Assembly (NCBI GenBank): GCA_017937025.1
Contig: JAGBEJ010000003.1
Coordinates: 95,621 to 159,620, forward strand
Direction of reading: 5' to 3'
Source of the DNA: Paludibacteraceae bacterium
GTDB taxonomy: Bacteria; Bacteroidota; Bacteroidia; Bacteroidales; Paludibacteraceae
Length of the DNA: 64,000 nt
Within the stretch, counting starts at the first letter, position 1, and every line of letters begins with the position of its first letter. Below are positions 46,128 to 56,348 of this stretch, in pieces. The position numbers and the translations under genes were made by a program. The notes under the pieces are model-generated. The model made no database searches and was not told the origin of the DNA. It saw nothing but the letters and a program-made list of their open reading frames with translations.

Positions 46128-47459
46128 ATGAAAAAAGCAATATTATTAGCCGCAATGGCAGCAGCAAGCTGCACAGGCTTCGCACAGGACGCTCTGGCTA
46201 CACACCCAGACGCAATAGCAGACAAGTGCAAGGAGAACAACTCTGTTTTCTACCAATTCGCAAAATCTGAGAACTACGCTGACGCATATCAGCCATGGTA
46301 TGAACTCTACACTACATGTCCAGAGTATTCAAAGAACATCTACAAATACGGAGCATACATCCTGAACTGGAAAATCAAGAGCGAGACCGACGCTGCTAAG
46401 CAGGCTGAGTACGTTGATTTGCTGATGAAGATGTATGACGACCGTATCAAGTACTACGGCAACGACTTAGTTATGCCAACCGAGAGAATCCTCGCATACA
46501 AGGCTATGGACTACATCAACGCGCCTACTCCAAAGGACCCTTTGAAGAAAAACGCATACGAGTGGCTCAGCCAGTCATTGTCGAAACTCGGCAAGGAGGC
46601 GGACCCAAGCTTCGCACAATACTACATTTGGATTGCATGCAACCTGTACCGCCAGGACAACAGCCGTGTGACTTCACTCATCGACGACTACAACAAGGCT
46701 AACGACATACTCGTTGCACAGATTTCTGACTCTGCGAGCACATACGCAGAATCAGCCAAAGCTGTCAAGACTACCAATGATCAGATGGTCGCTGCAACAG
46801 GCGCATTAAGCGGCGAGACTCTCGACAAGATTTACGGTCCACAAATCGACGCTAAGAAGAACGACATCGATTATCTGGCTAACACACTTAAGCTTTATGA
46901 GTCTGTAAACGCCACTGAGTCTGAGGTTTACTTCAAGGCTTCTGAATACGCGCACATGATAAAGCCAACTGAGGTTTCTGCCGCAGGATGCGCTAATATG
47001 TATGTAAAGAAGAAGGACTACTCAAAGGCTGTCACTTTCTTTGAGGATGCTGTGAAGTACGCTACAGACAACAACAAGAAAGCGAAGTACGAATACGCTA
47101 TGGCGACTATCTACGCAAGCTACATAAAGAACCCAGCAACAGCAAGAGAGCACGCAAGAGCATCTCTGCGCTACAATCCAAACCAGGGCGACCCTTATAT
47201 CCTGATTGGCAAACTGTACGCAGGCTCACATATCTACAGCGACCCTGTTCTCTCTAAGACAGTTTACTGGGTGGCAGTGGACAAGTTCAACAAGGCTCGC
47301 CAAGTTGACCCAAGCTGCGCTGCAGAGGCTAACAGACTTATCTCAAGATACAGCCAATACTTCCCTGCTGACAACGACATATTCATGCACCCAGACCTGA
47401 ACAAGGGAGCGTCATTCACTGTAGGTGGATGGATTGGCGAGAGCACAATCTGCCGTTAA
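46128..47459 (+). CDS. Secreted tetratricopeptide-repeat protein
   Basis: 443 aa. Signal peptide (MKKAILLAAMAAASCTGFAQ), then helical TPR-like repeats: NYADAYQPWYELYTTCPEYSK, YSKAVTFFEDAVKYATDNNK, ATAREHARASLRYNPNQGDP. Periplasmic scaffold of unknown partner; position between an outer membrane barrel and lptC suggests an envelope role. Codon use indicates good expression. Confidence 0.8.
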   Translation: MKKAILLAAMAAASCTGFAQDALATHPDAIADKCKENNSVFYQFAKSENYADAYQPWYELYTTCPEYSKNIYKYGAYILNWKIKSETDAAKQAEYVDLLMKMYDDRIKYYGNDLVMPTERILAYKAMDYINAPTPKDPLKKNAYEWLSQSLSKLGKEADPSFAQYYIWIACNLYRQDNSRVTSLIDDYNKANDILVAQISDSASTYAESAKAVKTTNDQMVAATGALSGETLDKIYGPQIDAKKNDIDYLANTLKLYESVNATESEVYFKASEYAHMIKPTEVSAAGCANMYVKKKDYSKAVTFFEDAVKYATDNNKKAKYEYAMATIYASYIKNPATAREHARASLRYNPNQGDPYILIGKLYAGSHIYSDPVLSKTVYWVAVDKFNKARQVDPSCAAEANRLISRYSQYFPADNDIFMHPDLNKGASFTVGGWIGESTICR

Positions 47460-47470
47460 TCAGTATATTC

Positions 47471-48037
47471 ATGATAAAATTCAGAAATACAGATATAGAA
47501 GCAACCGCTATTTTTTTAGCGGTTGCTTTTATGCTTTTTCTCAACTCTTGCGGCAACGACGACTCCCAGTTCTCCGAAGCGCAAGGCAAAAGAGCAAGCC
47601 AGCCGATGCTCAACGCCGACAGCGTGACGACACTGATTTCCGACTCTGGCATAACCCGCTTCAGAATAACGACAAAAAAATGGCTGGTCTTCGACAAGGC
47701 TAAAGAGCCGTACTGGCTCTTTCCGCAAGGCATACGGTTCGAGAAGTTCGACAGCACATACCACGTCGATGCAAATATGTGGGCGGACACTGCCATTTAT
47801 TACTCACCACGCGACCTGTGGGAATTCAAAGGACATGTCACTGCCACAAACCTGGACGGCGACAAGTTCAAGACACAGCAACTGTTCTGGGATAATCCCG
47901 GTCAGAAATTCTACTCAAACAAGCACATAAGAATCGAGCAAAAGGACAAGATACTCGAAGGCATAGGATTCGTGTCAAACAACAGGATGACGCAGTACGA
48001 AATCTCTAAGCCAACAGGCATATTCCCAGTCGAATAA
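47471..48037 (+). CDS. lptC: LPS export protein LptC
   Basis: 188 aa, starting at ATG 47471; the frame open from 47429 overlaps the preceding gene and adds no plausible signal. N-terminal hydrophobic segment with lipobox-like FLNSC, then the LptC beta-jellyroll (ITTKKWLVFD, YHVDANMWADTAIYYSPRDLWEFKGHVTATNLDGDKFKTQQLFWD). LptC bridges the inner membrane LptBFG complex to LptA for LPS transport. Next gene starts four bases later. Confidence 0.88.
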   Translation: MIKFRNTDIEATAIFLAVAFMLFLNSCGNDDSQFSEAQGKRASQPMLNADSVTTLISDSGITRFRITTKKWLVFDKAKEPYWLFPQGIRFEKFDSTYHVDANMWADTAIYYSPRDLWEFKGHVTATNLDGDKFKTQQLFWDNPGQKFYSNKHIRIEQKDKILEGIGFVSNNRMTQYEISKPTGIFPVE

Positions 48038-48040
48038 GAA

Positions 48041-49303
48041 ATGGAAATCCACACAATTGTCATAATAGTCATAACACTGCTGCTGTCAGGATTCTTCTCC
48101 GGCATGGAGATAGCGTTTGTCTCGGCTGACAGGCTAAAGTTCGAGATAGACAAGCAGAAGAAGACAATCACAACCAGCATAATTTCATTCCTGTTCAAGA
48201 ACCCGCAGCAGTTCATATCCACCATACTGGTAGGAAACAACATAGCCATAGTCATATACGGTATAGAGATGGCGGTTGTGCTGGAAGAACCACTCGCATC
48301 CATTAGCGACAACAAGGTGGTGCTCACTCTGCTCCAGACAGTGATTTCGACAGCGATAGTCCTATTCACGGGAGAATTCCTGCCTAAGACCATATTCAGA
48401 ATCAATCCGAACCTGTGGCTGAGCATTTTCTCCATTCCTATATGGATATTCTACATTCTGCTCTACCCGATTTCCAAGTTCACGACATCAATATCCATGC
48501 TTCTGCTCAAGGCGTTCGGCATGAAGAGGAACGAGCAGCACTCAAAGACATTCTCGCGCGCCGACCTGAACTACTGGTTTCAGGAGAACATGGAGCATGT
48601 GGAAGAAAGCATAGACTCGGAAGTCATATACTTCAAGAACGCGCTGGACTTCAGCAACGTCAAGATCAAGGACTGCATGATACCGCGCAACGAGATGGTC
48701 GCCTTAGAGGACACCACGACGCTTGACGAGCTGAAGAACAAATTCATAGAATCCGGGCTGTCGAAAATCATCATTTTCCACGACAACATCGACAACATAC
48801 TGGGCTACATACACACTTCGGAGATATTCAAAAACGCCCAGGAATGGCGCAAGCACATAATACCGATACCGATAGTGCCTGAGACCATGTCCGCCAACCA
48901 CCTGATGGGACGGCTCATAAAAGAGAAAAAGAGCATGGCTGTGGTAGTCGATGAATTCGGCGGCACGGCTGGCATTGTGACGAGAGAGGACATTGTGGAG
49001 GAAATCGTCGGCGAGATAGAGGACGAGCACGACAACAAGCACCTCGTAGGCAAGATGGTGAACCCTAACGAATTCATATTCTCCGGCAGAATGGAGATAG
49101 ACAGCATAAACCAGCAGTTCTCGCTCGATATTCCAGAGAGCGACGATTACGTTACCATTGCAGGATACATACTGAACAAAATACAGAATTTCCCGATGGT
49201 CAACGACGAGATTGTCATTGATAATTTCAAGATAAAGATATTAAAAATGACAAGCAACAAAATTGAGCTTGTTGACCTCAAAAAGATTGACGACAAAGAT
49301 TAG
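48041..49303 (+). CDS. CNNM/CorC-type membrane protein with CBS domains (GldE/HlyC-like)
   Basis: 420 aa. N-terminal DUF21 transmembrane domain (residues 1-180), a CBS pair (about 200-320; [45 protein letters not shown]) and a C-terminal CorC/HlyC domain. Family members move Mg2+ or other cations; the homologue GldE is linked to gliding/T9SS in Flavobacteria. Immediately after lptC and ahead of a PpiD-like chaperone. Confidence 0.88.
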   Translation: MEIHTIVIIVITLLLSGFFSGMEIAFVSADRLKFEIDKQKKTITTSIISFLFKNPQQFISTILVGNNIAIVIYGIEMAVVLEEPLASISDNKVVLTLLQTVISTAIVLFTGEFLPKTIFRINPNLWLSIFSIPIWIFYILLYPISKFTTSISMLLLKAFGMKRNEQHSKTFSRADLNYWFQENMEHVEESIDSEVIYFKNALDFSNVKIKDCMIPRNEMVALEDTTTLDELKNKFIESGLSKIIIFHDNIDNILGYIHTSEIFKNAQEWRKHIIPIPIVPETMSANHLMGRLIKEKKSMAVVVDEFGGTAGIVTREDIVEEIVGEIEDEHDNKHLVGKMVNPNEFIFSGRMEIDSINQQFSLDIPESDDYVTIAGYILNKIQNFPMVNDEIVIDNFKIKILKMTSNKIELVDLKKIDDKD

Positions 49304-49369
49304 AAAAGCGAAAAAAATATAGTATCTTCGCACGTCGCAAAAGAATATAAATAAAAACTAAATAAAATT

Positions 49370-51496
49370 ATGGCAACACTTGAAAGAATTCGTAGCAAAG
49401 GTGTTTTTCTTTTGATAATCATCGGCTTGGCTCTTTTAGCATTTATCATCGGTGATTTCTTAAACAACAGTTCAAGCATTCTTCACAAGGACAGAGAGAA
49501 TGTAGGAGAAATCAACGGGGAAGCCGTTAAGATACAGGATTTCCAGGCTCAGATAGAGCAACTCACTGAGGTTTACAAGATTGAGGTAGGTTCAGAAATC
49601 GACGAGAACATGAACTACCAGATAAGAGAATCTGTATGGCAGAGCCTCGTGAAGTCCACACTGATAAAGGAAGAGGCTGAAAAAATCGGCATCGCTGTGA
49701 ATGACGACGAGCTCAAGGAAGCTACTGTAGGCAACAACCCTGACCCAATCATCACTCAGAGACGTGTATTCGCAAACCCTGCAACTGGACAATTTGACCA
49801 CGATCGCCTGATCGGCATATTGAACCAGCTGAACCAGAAGCCTTCTACTCCAGAAGAGATGGAGAACTACAGAACTCTCTCTAACTACTGGAACTACTTC
49901 GAGAAAGAGGTTTACAACTCAAGACTCGAAAGAAAGTACCTAACTCTCCTCTCAAAGGGTGTAAACGCCAACAAGCTGGAGGCTAAGATGGAGTTCGAGG
50001 CTAAGAAGAACACTAACGACGCTCTTTACATCTACAAGCCATACTCTTCTATTTCCGATGACAAGGTTAGCGTAAGCGACGCAGACATCCAGAAGAAATA
50101 CGACGATGTTAAGGCCGCATTGAAGATCAACGAGGAACTCAGAAATCTGGAGTTCGTTGTATTCGCTAACGAGCCTTCTGCCGAGGATGACAAGAAAGCC
50201 GCAGAATTCATCAACAAGCTCGTTCCTGAATTCACAACTACAACAGAAATCGCTGAGTTCACAAACCTCAACGGCGGCAAGTGCAACAACGTGCCTCTGT
50301 CTGCAAACATGATAGACCCAAGCTTCAGAGACTTCGCTTTTGCTGGAAAGAACGGTGAGGTTTCCGGTCCTAAGCTTTACGGAACTTCATACAAGATGGC
50401 AAGAATCATCGACAACACGATTTCTTACCCAGACTCAATAAAGATCAAGCACATCGTGGTAGCAGAGAAGGACTCTGCCGCTACAAAGGTTCTTGCCGAC
50501 AGCATAATGAACGCACTGAACGGTGGCGCCGATTTCGCACTGCTCGCAAAGAAGTATTCAAAGATGCAGCAGACAGCACAGAACGGCGGCGACGCAGGCT
50601 GGGTCCTGACTGCACAAATCGACAACGACAAACTGCTTAGCGCATTGAACTCACATCCTAACAACGTGAACTTCCAGTTCGCCGAGGAGTCAAGCGCAAT
50701 ACAGATTATCCAAATAACAGACAGAACAAAGGCCGTAAGAAAGGCTAAACTGGCAATCATCGAGTCTGAGGTTTCTCCAAGCAAGGAGACAACAGCAAAG
50801 AACTTCAACTTAGCAAAGGGATTCGCCGGTTCAAGCAAGGATGTTACAGCATTCGAGGCTAATGCCAAGAAGAACGGATACAACGTATATCCTTACACTA
50901 CTCTGACATCGAACCTGCCAAGCCTCCAGAACCTCGAAAACTCAAGAGCCATCGTGCAATGGGCTTTCAACGACGAGACTGAGAAGGGCGCTGTTTCTGA
51001 CGTTTACGAGTGCGGCAACTTCTTCGTTGTAGCAGCACTGAAGGACATCGAACCTAAGGGTTACAGAACATTGGCTAACGAGGAGGTTAAAGACCAGATC
51101 AAGTACCTTGTACTGCGCGACAAGAAGGCAGAAATCATATCAAAGGATTTGGACGGAGCAAAGGACATCAACGCACTCGCTGCGAAACTGCAGCTTAACG
51201 TTGACTCGGCTAACCAGATCAACTTCGCGACAACAACTCTGCCAAAGGTTGGATTCGAGCCATCAGTCATAGCAGCAATAGCACTTGGCAAGCAAGGACA
51301 GGTGTCTAAGCCAATCAAGGGCAACCAGGGTGTTTATGTAGTAAACGTGACAAAGCAGGTTCCTACCACAAACAAACTGGACGAGAAAGCGGAAATGGAG
51401 GCTCTGACAACAAGACAGCTGTACTCTGTATATCGTTCGGTTGACGCACTCATCGGAAACTACGAAATAGTTGACAACAGAAAGAATTTCTATTAA
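49370..51496 (+). CDS. Periplasmic peptidyl-prolyl isomerase, PpiD/SurA-like
   Basis: 708 aa. A single N-terminal transmembrane helix (residues 13-31, FLLIIIGLALLAFIIGDFL), a SurA-N-like chaperone region (40-230), a parvulin rotamase domain (about 355-455; IKHIVVAEKDSAATKVLADSI, GGDAGWVLTAQI) and a second degenerate rotamase-like part. Folds outer membrane proteins at the periplasmic face. A possible -7 element TATCTTCG is at 49323-49330. Confidence 0.9.
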   Translation: MATLERIRSKGVFLLIIIGLALLAFIIGDFLNNSSSILHKDRENVGEINGEAVKIQDFQAQIEQLTEVYKIEVGSEIDENMNYQIRESVWQSLVKSTLIKEEAEKIGIAVNDDELKEATVGNNPDPIITQRRVFANPATGQFDHDRLIGILNQLNQKPSTPEEMENYRTLSNYWNYFEKEVYNSRLERKYLTLLSKGVNANKLEAKMEFEAKKNTNDALYIYKPYSSISDDKVSVSDADIQKKYDDVKAALKINEELRNLEFVVFANEPSAEDDKKAAEFINKLVPEFTTTTEIAEFTNLNGGKCNNVPLSANMIDPSFRDFAFAGKNGEVSGPKLYGTSYKMARIIDNTISYPDSIKIKHIVVAEKDSAATKVLADSIMNALNGGADFALLAKKYSKMQQTAQNGGDAGWVLTAQIDNDKLLSALNSHPNNVNFQFAEESSAIQIIQITDRTKAVRKAKLAIIESEVSPSKETTAKNFNLAKGFAGSSKDVTAFEANAKKNGYNVYPYTTLTSNLPSLQNLENSRAIVQWAFNDETEKGAVSDVYECGNFFVVAALKDIEPKGYRTLANEEVKDQIKYLVLRDKKAEIISKDLDGAKDINALAAKLQLNVDSANQINFATTTLPKVGFEPSVIAAIALGKQGQVSKPIKGNQGVYVVNVTKQVPTTNKLDEKAEMEALTTRQLYSVYRSVDALIGNYEIVDNRKNFY

Positions 51497-51517
51497 TAGC
51501 AAAGTAATCTTTCCTTA

Positions 51518-52537
51518 ATGGCGGAAAAATTATTAGGAAAAACTCTTGAAGAATTGAAGACCCTTGTCAGTGACTTGGGTCTTCCTTCTTTTTCTGCAAA
51601 GCAGATTGCCGACTGGCTGTATAAAAAACGCGTCACAGACATAGACGCCATGACCAACATCTCGCAAAAGAACCGCGACCTGCTGAAAAGCAAATACGAG
51701 ATGGGGCTTCACGCGCCTGTTAAGGAGGCCGTGTCTAAAGACGGAACGAAGAAGTTCCTTTTCAAAACAGAAAACGGATTCATAGAATCGGTCTATATCC
51801 CAGAAGAAGACAGAGCCACGCTGTGCGTGTCGTGCCAAGTGGGATGCAAGATGAACTGCTCGTTCTGCGCCACAGGAAAGATGGGATTTCACGGCAATCT
51901 CGACACCGCCGACATAATAAACCAGGTGCTGTCGATACCGGACTCCGAGAAACTCACAAACATAGTCTATATGGGCATGGGCGAGCCTATGGACAACCTG
52001 ACCAACGTGCTGAAGTCGCTGGACATTCTGACCAAGGAATACGGACTGGCATGGTCGCCTAAGAGAATCACAGTATCGACTGTCGGGATAATCCCTGGCA
52101 TGAGAGTGTTCCTGAAGGACTCGCAATGCCACATCGCCGTGTCGCTGCACAACCCGATAAGCTCGGAGCGCGCCGCGATAATGCCGGCAGAAAAGGCATA
52201 TCCGATAAACGACGTCGTGGCGGAACTCCGCAAATACGACTTCTCGCACCAAAGAAGAGTCTCGTTTGAATATACGCTCATAGAGAACGTGAACAACACG
52301 ATGCGTCACGCAGCCGCATTGGTCAGACTCTTGAAAGGATTCGAGTGCAGAGTGAATATCATACGCTACCACCAGTCGGCAAACACAGAACTGAAAAGCG
52401 CCGGCAACGACAGCGCCGTGCAGTTTCGCGACTACCTGAATGACAACGGCATAACAGCCACTATAAGAAAATCTAGAGGCGAGGATATTGACGCCGCATG
52501 CGGACTTCTCTCCACAAAAGAGAGCGAGCAGCTCTAA
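51518..52537 (+). CDS. rlmN: 23S rRNA A2503 / tRNA A37 methyltransferase RlmN
   Basis: 339 aa radical SAM enzyme. The cluster-binding triad is C110-x3-C114-x2-C117 (CKMNCSFC) and MGMGEPMDN is the SAM-binding loop. The methyl-carrying Cys lies near the C-terminus (DAACGLL). 21 bp after the PpiD-like gene. Confidence 0.96.
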   Translation: MAEKLLGKTLEELKTLVSDLGLPSFSAKQIADWLYKKRVTDIDAMTNISQKNRDLLKSKYEMGLHAPVKEAVSKDGTKKFLFKTENGFIESVYIPEEDRATLCVSCQVGCKMNCSFCATGKMGFHGNLDTADIINQVLSIPDSEKLTNIVYMGMGEPMDNLTNVLKSLDILTKEYGLAWSPKRITVSTVGIIPGMRVFLKDSQCHIAVSLHNPISSERAAIMPAEKAYPINDVVAELRKYDFSHQRRVSFEYTLIENVNNTMRHAAALVRLLKGFECRVNIIRYHQSANTELKSAGNDSAVQFRDYLNDNGITATIRKSRGEDIDAACGLLSTKESEQL

Positions 52538-52591
52538 ACATTACGAACCACTATGATTTTTTCGTAAATTTGAAGAATCAATCTGACGAAA

Positions 52592-53623
52592 ATGAAGACA
52601 CGCTTACTAACAATAATAGCAGCGATAACGCTTGTACTGCTCAGCGGATGCGAGAAAGGACGTTTCCTATCTTCGATAAACGGCGCGCCATACGAACTGC
52701 TTGTCGTGGCAGACAAAAGCATGTGGAACACTGCAAGCGGCAAAGCGCTGTTCGGACTGCTGGAAAAGGACATGCCGTCCATGCCACAGAAAGAGCCTTA
52801 CTTCTCGACATCAAGATGCGACCATGCCGACTTCACCTCTATGCTCAAGCCGACAAGAAACATCCTGATTGTTGACATAAACGCGAAGAAATACAAGCAC
52901 AACGACATCGCTTTCTCGAAAAACAGATGGGCAAAGCCGCAGTCTGTAGCCAAAATCGTGGCTCCGACACAGGACTCGCTGCTGAGCCTCATCGAAACCA
53001 GAGGACAGGAGATTCTGGACTATTTCGTGCAGGCGGAACTCGACCGCGAGAAAGACTTTCTGCGCAAGCAGAGCAACGCACAGCTGGAAAACATGGTCTA
53101 TGAGATGTACAACATCCAGATAAAAGTGCCAACCGAGATAACACAGTACAAGAAAGACCCTGCGGTGAATGCGCTGTGGCTGTCGAGCGGCGCTAATGAC
53201 ACAAGAACAGACCTCATAATATACTCATATCCGTACACCGACAAGGCGCAGCTTTCGCTCGACTCACTGATGGCGAAGCGCGACACCGTGTGCCGCCGAC
53301 TGATACCCGGACCAGTGGACGGCTCGTATATGGGCACTGAGACGAAATACGACTTCCCTGTAAGAAGAGACATAAACAAGAACGGCAAATACTGCGCACA
53401 AATAACAGGACTCTGGCGCGTGTTCGGCAAGAGCATGATGGGAGGCCCTTACATATCGCACACAAGCATCGACCAGCTGCACCAGCAGATAGTGACTGTG
53501 GAAGGATTCGTGTACGCTCCGCAGAAGAACAAGCGCAACCTGATAAGAAAAATGGAGGCTGTGCTGCAGACCGTGCAGCTGCCATCGTTCGCCGACGACG
53601 TAACAGTCACAGCCTGCAAATAA
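52592..53623 (+). CDS. DUF4837 family lipoprotein
   Basis: 343 aa. Lipobox LLSGC (Cys 20), then the DUF4837 pattern: GAPYELLVVADKSMWN, EPYFSTSRC, NAKKYKHNDIAFSKNRWAKPQ. Found in Bacteroidales, periplasmic or surface-exposed, function unknown. A -7 element TAAATTTG (52565-52572) lies 20 bases before the ATG, so it may be transcribed separately from rlmN. Confidence 0.85.
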   Translation: MKTRLLTIIAAITLVLLSGCEKGRFLSSINGAPYELLVVADKSMWNTASGKALFGLLEKDMPSMPQKEPYFSTSRCDHADFTSMLKPTRNILIVDINAKKYKHNDIAFSKNRWAKPQSVAKIVAPTQDSLLSLIETRGQEILDYFVQAELDREKDFLRKQSNAQLENMVYEMYNIQIKVPTEITQYKKDPAVNALWLSSGANDTRTDLIIYSYPYTDKAQLSLDSLMAKRDTVCRRLIPGPVDGSYMGTETKYDFPVRRDINKNGKYCAQITGLWRVFGKSMMGGPYISHTSIDQLHQQIVTVEGFVYAPQKNKRNLIRKMEAVLQTVQLPSFADDVTVTACK

Positions 53624-53653
53624 GAATAGAAACAAAACAAGAATAAAAGAATT

Positions 53654-54661
53654 ATGGATAAACTACCTATCATAGGAATATCGCAAGGAGATGTGAACGG
53701 CATCGGACTGGAGATGATACTGAAAACTCTCTCGGACCCAATGGTTTTGGACATCTGCACGCCAGTAATATACGGCTCGCCTAAAGCCGCTGCATTCTAC
53801 AGAAAGAACCTTGAGCTGCAGAACCTGAACCTCAACCAGATAACCGACGCATCGGACGCTTCTGCAAAGAAAATCAACATAATAAACACTTCGGACGAAG
53901 ACCTGAAGGTGGACATAGCAAGAGCGACTCCTGAAGCCGGCAAAGCCGCACTTTCGGCGCTGCAAGCGATGGTCGAGGACGCAAAGAACAATAAAATCGA
54001 CGCCATGGTGACAGCTCCTATCAACCGCGAGGCTTACGCCGAGGGCGAGCTGCCATTCAAAGGACACAGCCAGTATCTGCAGGAAAGCACAGGCGAGGAA
54101 GCGCTGCCCCTCTTGGTCAACGAGATAATGAAAATAGCAACAGCGACAGGACACATCGCCCTGTCAAAAGTGCCAGGCTGCCTGACACAGGAGCTGATAA
54201 TAAAGAAAGTGAAGCAGATAAACGAGGCGCTGCGCCGCGACTTCACAATTGCAAAGCCACGCATTGCCGTGCTTGCGCTCAACCCGACGATGCAGGACGA
54301 AGAGGATAACATTATACGTCCAGCGGTGAAACGCCTGAACGACGAAGGACTGCTCTGCTTCGGACCGCACATCGCAAGCCTGCTGTTCCGCTCGAAGGAA
54401 TTCACACGCTACGACGCTATACTCGCTATGTACCACGACCAGGGACAGATTGCATTCAACGCCATATCAATGGACGCCGGAGTGAACTACACATCCAACC
54501 TGCCTATCATCAGAACCGCTCCGATACGCGGAACTGAATACGAAATCGCAGGCAAGAACGAGGCTTCCGAGGAGTCGTTCAGAAACGCGATTTATCTGGC
54601 TGTCGATATAATCAAGAACAGAAAAAACTTCGATGAAGCCAACAAAAGACCGCTTAAATAA
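53654..54661 (+). CDS. pdxA: 4-hydroxythreonine-4-phosphate dehydrogenase
   Basis: 335 aa enzyme of the DXP-dependent pyridoxal phosphate route. GISQGDVNGIGLEMILK at the N-terminus, the metal-binding His in PFKGHSQYL, and AMYHDQGQIAFNAI plus GVNYTSNLPIIRTAP are PdxA hallmarks. Ends in a clear terminator. Confidence 0.94.
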   Translation: MDKLPIIGISQGDVNGIGLEMILKTLSDPMVLDICTPVIYGSPKAAAFYRKNLELQNLNLNQITDASDASAKKINIINTSDEDLKVDIARATPEAGKAALSALQAMVEDAKNNKIDAMVTAPINREAYAEGELPFKGHSQYLQESTGEEALPLLVNEIMKIATATGHIALSKVPGCLTQELIIKKVKQINEALRRDFTIAKPRIAVLALNPTMQDEEDNIIRPAVKRLNDEGLLCFGPHIASLLFRSKEFTRYDAILAMYHDQGQIAFNAISMDAGVNYTSNLPIIRTAPIRGTEYEIAGKNEASEESFRNAIYLAVDIIKNRKNFDEANKRPLK

Positions 54662-54683
54662 ACAACATAAAATACTGACACAC

Positions 54684-54714
54684 AAAGGCGAGGACATAAA
54701 TCCCCGCCTTTTTT
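54684..54714 (+). terminator. Terminator of pdxA
   Basis: AAGGCGaGG pairs with CCcCGCCTT, followed by six T. Confidence 0.85.
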
Positions 54715-54764
54715 CATCATCATTTTTAGTAATGGCGGCTTTATAAAATCCCTACTTTTTAGGA

Positions 54765-54795
54765 TTGCCAGGACCACTCGGCGACAATAACTTTG
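54765..54795 (+). promoter_or_regulatory. Promoter of the DUF2023 gene
   Basis: TTG (54765-54767), 20-base spacer, TAACTTTG (54788-54795): exact -7 match. It predicts an mRNA leader of about 185 bases. Confidence 0.7.
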
Positions 54796-54801
54796 CAAGT
54801 G

Positions 54802-54986
54802 AAAATTAAAGGGGTTACACACGGATTTTTTTGATTGGTTAGAATCCGTATCAAACGTTCCCTTACAGATCACATCTTTTGCCATTTGTGTTTCTGTAAA
54901 AGAAGTTGATTGGTTTATTCGTTAAGTAAGAAAGCTCCCTTCAACAAAAGGAGGGGGCTTCCTTCTTAGCTAAAAAAAGGAAAGAA
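54802..54986 (+). promoter_or_regulatory. Structured mRNA leader upstream of the DUF2023 gene
   Basis: Three hairpins follow one another. First: ACGGATT (54821-54827) with AATCCGT (54843-54849), closed by AAGGG/CCCTT (54809-54813, 54860-54864). Second: TTACAG (54863-54868) with CTGTAA (54894-54899) and inner CACA/TGTG. Third: TAAGAA and AGC (54927-54935) with GCT and TTCTTA (up to 54968), enclosing a CTCCCTT/AAGGAGGG stem close to the start codon. Stems one and two share two bases. No known riboswitch class is recognised. Confidence 0.5.
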
Positions 54987-55334
54987 ATGGAAGTTCTGGC
55001 ACATCATATTTACGAATACAACAAAGGGCTGCGCAACCTCGTGCTGCACACGATGAGTTCGGCCGACAGAGAGAAGGCCGAGCACAAACTCAAGAGCAAC
55101 CACATAAAATACTACATCCAGGAAGTCAGCGCAAAGAAAATAAACGTGTTCTTCGGCGCCGACGAATGCGTCGAGGTGATAATGCGCATCGTGGCGGACA
55201 AAAGCCTCAACGAGCTGACACCCGCCGAAGACTTCATACTAGGCACACTGCTCGGCTACGACAAGAAGCAGCAATGCAGCCGTCTGCTCAAGAAACTGCA
55301 GAACGAGGACCTGCCTAAAATGAGGATTGCGTAA
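54987..55334 (+). CDS. DUF2023 family protein
   Basis: 115 aa cytosolic protein: HHIYEYNKGLRNLVLHTM, INVFFGADECVEVI and FILGTLLGYDKKQQCSRLLK are the family pattern. In Bacteroidetes it often sits beside flavodoxin genes; none is adjacent here. Function unknown. Preceded by a long structured leader. Confidence 0.85.
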   Translation: MEVLAHHIYEYNKGLRNLVLHTMSSADREKAEHKLKSNHIKYYIQEVSAKKINVFFGADECVEVIMRIVADKSLNELTPAEDFILGTLLGYDKKQQCSRLLKKLQNEDLPKMRIA

Positions 55335-55352
55335 GCCAGCGCCACGCAACCA

Positions 55353-55895
55353 TCACTCAATCTCCTCAAGTTCTCCCGTCTCGGAATCAATGATAAATCC
55401 GCGAACCGCAATATCCTTTGGCACAAGCGGATGTGTCTTTATAGTCTCGACAGTCTTTCTCACCGACTCTGGCGTGTCCTTGAATCCCTCGAGCCAGTGG
55501 TGCAGGTCTATTCCGCATTTCTGTATGGTGCCGAGCGTCTCGTCGGTCACGCCGCGGGCTATCATCTCGTCGTGGAAATGCTCATAGCTCATGTGGCAAG
55601 CGCCGCAGTGCGAGTGCGCCACCACCATTATCTCCTTCACCCCCAGCTCATAAATAGCCACGACAAGGCTGCGCATGGCTGAGTCGAAAGCGGAGATCAC
55701 CAGTCCGCCGGCGTTCTTTATTATCTTCGCATCGCCGTTCTTCAGTCCGAGCGCAACCGGCAGCAGTTCTGTCAGTCGCGTGTCCATGCACGAGAGCACC
55801 GCCAGTTTCTTGTCCGGATACTTGTTTGTGATATACTTCTCGTAGCCCTTCTGCGCCACGAAAGTCTTGTTGTAGTCTAAAATCTGGTCTATCAT
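55353..55895 (-). CDS. Beta-carbonic anhydrase
   Basis: 180 aa from ATG 55895. Zinc ligands C36 (SCMDTRL, with the D38/R40 dyad), H94 and C97 (HSHCGAC). Interconverts CO2 and bicarbonate, useful to a CO2-requiring Bacteroidales. A 15-codon upstream extension has no support. Confidence 0.93.
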   Translation of the reverse strand: MIDQILDYNKTFVAQKGYEKYITNKYPDKKLAVLSCMDTRLTELLPVALGLKNGDAKIIKNAGGLVISAFDSAMRSLVVAIYELGVKEIMVVAHSHCGACHMSYEHFHDEMIARGVTDETLGTIQKCGIDLHHWLEGFKDTPESVRKTVETIKTHPLVPKDIAVRGFIIDSETGELEEIE

Positions 55896-55920
55896 TGTTC
55901 TATATTTTGTTTGTCCCCCA

Positions 55921-56310
55921 TCACACCTCAGACTCGGCAAAGGTGTTCAGCTCGTTTTGCAGGATTATGACTACGATTAAGCCCCAGCCGACAATGGTAA
56001 GTATGAGGTTTATGATCGAAAAGTCGGTGGCGAAGTCGCTCTTAGACTTATTGGCGAAGTACACCACCTTCGACACCTTGTACCCCCAGTAGATGGAGTA
56101 CAAACCGAAAGTGACAAGCGTCAGAAGCAGCGCCACGAACCAACCTGTCGTGTACTGCTCGCCCATCGGCACGAGCGGCGCGTCATCCTTGTCGTTCAGT
56201 GTACACAAGTAATTTGCGTCACTGGTCAGCTTCGCAAACCACACTATGCCTGCGATACCCAGTGTCAATATGCTGGCAATGACCCAAAGCACAATATTCC
56301 TTTTTCTCAT
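55921..56310 (-). CDS. DUF4234-like membrane protein
   Basis: 129 aa with three hydrophobic segments (about 7-27, 58-78 and 98-117). FVALLLTLVTFGLYSIYWGYKVSK is the recurring core of DUF4234 proteins. Function unknown. 25 bp ahead of carbonic anhydrase on the same strand. Confidence 0.7.
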   Translation of the reverse strand: MRKRNIVLWVIASILTLGIAGIVWFAKLTSDANYLCTLNDKDDAPLVPMGEQYTTGWFVALLLTLVTFGLYSIYWGYKVSKVVYFANKSKSDFATDFSIINLILTIVGWGLIVVIILQNELNTFAESEV

Positions 56311-56348
56311 GATTCTTTTGATTTTTTATGTCGTATTCTGCCACCGTA

